This document shows positions 63,621-64,000 of a stretch of DNA of 64,000 nt, piece by piece. The stretch is from Coix lacryma-jobi var. lacryma-jobi (taxonomy: Eukaryota; Streptophyta; Magnoliopsida; Poales; Poaceae), in contig CM019825.1 in NCBI GenBank assembly GCA_009763385.1, positions 115,377,131-115,441,130 of the forward strand. The letters run 5' to 3'. The translations under genes were made by a program, and so were the position numbers. Below the pieces are notes generated by a model, which was not told where the DNA came from, made no database searches, and saw nothing but the letters and a program-made list of their open reading frames with translations. Numbering within the stretch: position 1 is the first letter of the stretch; the number at the start of each line of letters is the position of its first letter.

Positions 63621-64000
63621 TGGCACCCTAGTGTCAAGCACTGCATTAGGAACCACATTAGCTACTAAAGAGCATAAGTAATGCATTGCATCATTTCATG
63701 TGCATATGAGTGCTTTTTGCCTTTTGTTTATTTATCTGGATTTTGGATTTCTATTTGACTTGATGGTTAAAGTGGATTTCCGTTTTGGCAAATAGTTTTA
63801 TAAAATAGAGAATATTGAGTAGAGTGCTTTTCATGTTGATATTTTGACCTAGTTCAAAATAGTTTATCAAATAAAAATGAGGCAAGCAAAATATTTTATG
63901 TTTCAAAACTGGCTTTGTTTATGTGGAGGTTGTAAAAATGGTTTTCAGAAAAAGTGTGTCTTATATGAAAGTTGTAGAGAAAATTATTTTGAGCAACTTT
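63621..64000 (+). repeat. 3' LTR of Tekay element (first 380 bp)
   Basis: TGGCACCCTAGTGTCAAGC..., aligned base for base with 52648 onward with about eight substitutions and one 2-bp indel. The remainder is outside the window. Confidence 0.9.

Larger units (their letters stand above)
52646..64000 (+). mobile_element. Del/Tekay chromovirus (Gypsy), 3' LTR running off the window
   Basis: 5' LTR (52646-57102, about 4.46 kb), PBS, an extra frame with a histone-H3-like start, gag, protease, RT, RNase H, integrase, a chromodomain-like segment, PPT, and the first 380 bp of the 3' LTR. Domain order PR-RT-RH-IN-chromodomain and protein motifs are those of Del/Tekay. Coding frames contain stops and shifts throughout. 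The two LTRs differ at about 8 of 380 compared bases. Confidence 0.92.

Overview
This 64 kb window is plant repeat DNA, almost certainly from a grass genome (a panicoid such as Sorghum, Saccharum or Miscanthus is my guess, not a proof). I see no host gene, tRNA or rRNA. Nearly every base belongs to nested LTR retrotransposons: Copia elements of the Sirevirus (Maximus/SIRE) and Angela/BARE types, Gypsy elements of the Athila type, and a Del/Tekay chromovirus. One degraded CACTA-type DNA transposon fragment is also present. Boundaries come from TG...CA LTR ends, primer-binding sites (PBS), polypurine tracts (PPT) and, for three elements, 5-bp target-site duplications (TSDs) read directly from the sequence.

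Layout. 1-448: tail of one Sirevirus family-A copy (minus strand). 449-11846: family-A copy 1 (minus), with two LTRs of different subtype and no TSD. 11847 to about 16034: 5' part of a second Sirevirus, family B (minus; gag, PBS, LTR). About 16035-17379: fragment of a plus-strand Sirevirus pol. It is interrupted by a minus-strand Athila-like family-X element (3' LTR 17380-19137, internal to about 20763). That element is interrupted by a large Angela/BARE-like Copia element (minus, about 20764-49603, running past the window).

The Angela element has been hit four times: by an Athila-like gag-protease element (plus, 21150-28674, TSD AGCCT) inside its 3' LTR; by family-A copy 2 (minus, 29806-41225, TSD CTAGA) inside its RNase H; by a family-X solo LTR (43619-47122, TSD ATGAC, itself carrying a CACTA fragment) between pre-integrase and integrase; and by family-A copy 3 (plus, from 49604) in its leader. 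Copy 3 is broken in gag by a Tekay chromovirus (plus, 52646 to the window end). The deepest chain is five insertions.

Coding potential. Most gag and pol frames are split by stops and frameshifts, so none of the Copia or Gypsy elements looks autonomous as read. Many defects between copies are single-base deletions, so some may be assembly errors.

Most interesting signals. (1) The Tekay element has an extra frame before gag. It starts directly after a predicted splice acceptor, and its first 14 residues match the histone H3 tail at 12 positions; the same element ends its pol with a chromodomain-like segment. (2) The U5 ends of two Athila-like LTR families carry tandem 63-73 bp cassettes of 'LTR end + tRNA-Asp-type PBS', so pseudo-PBS copies sit inside the LTR. 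(3) Family-A LTRs hold an array of seven small hairpins whose stems change between units in a base-pair-preserving way. (4) LTR modules (CGTCCGATG, CCGGAC/GTCCGG or CGGACAGTCCG repeats) are swapped between copies, and one is shared with Sirevirus family B.
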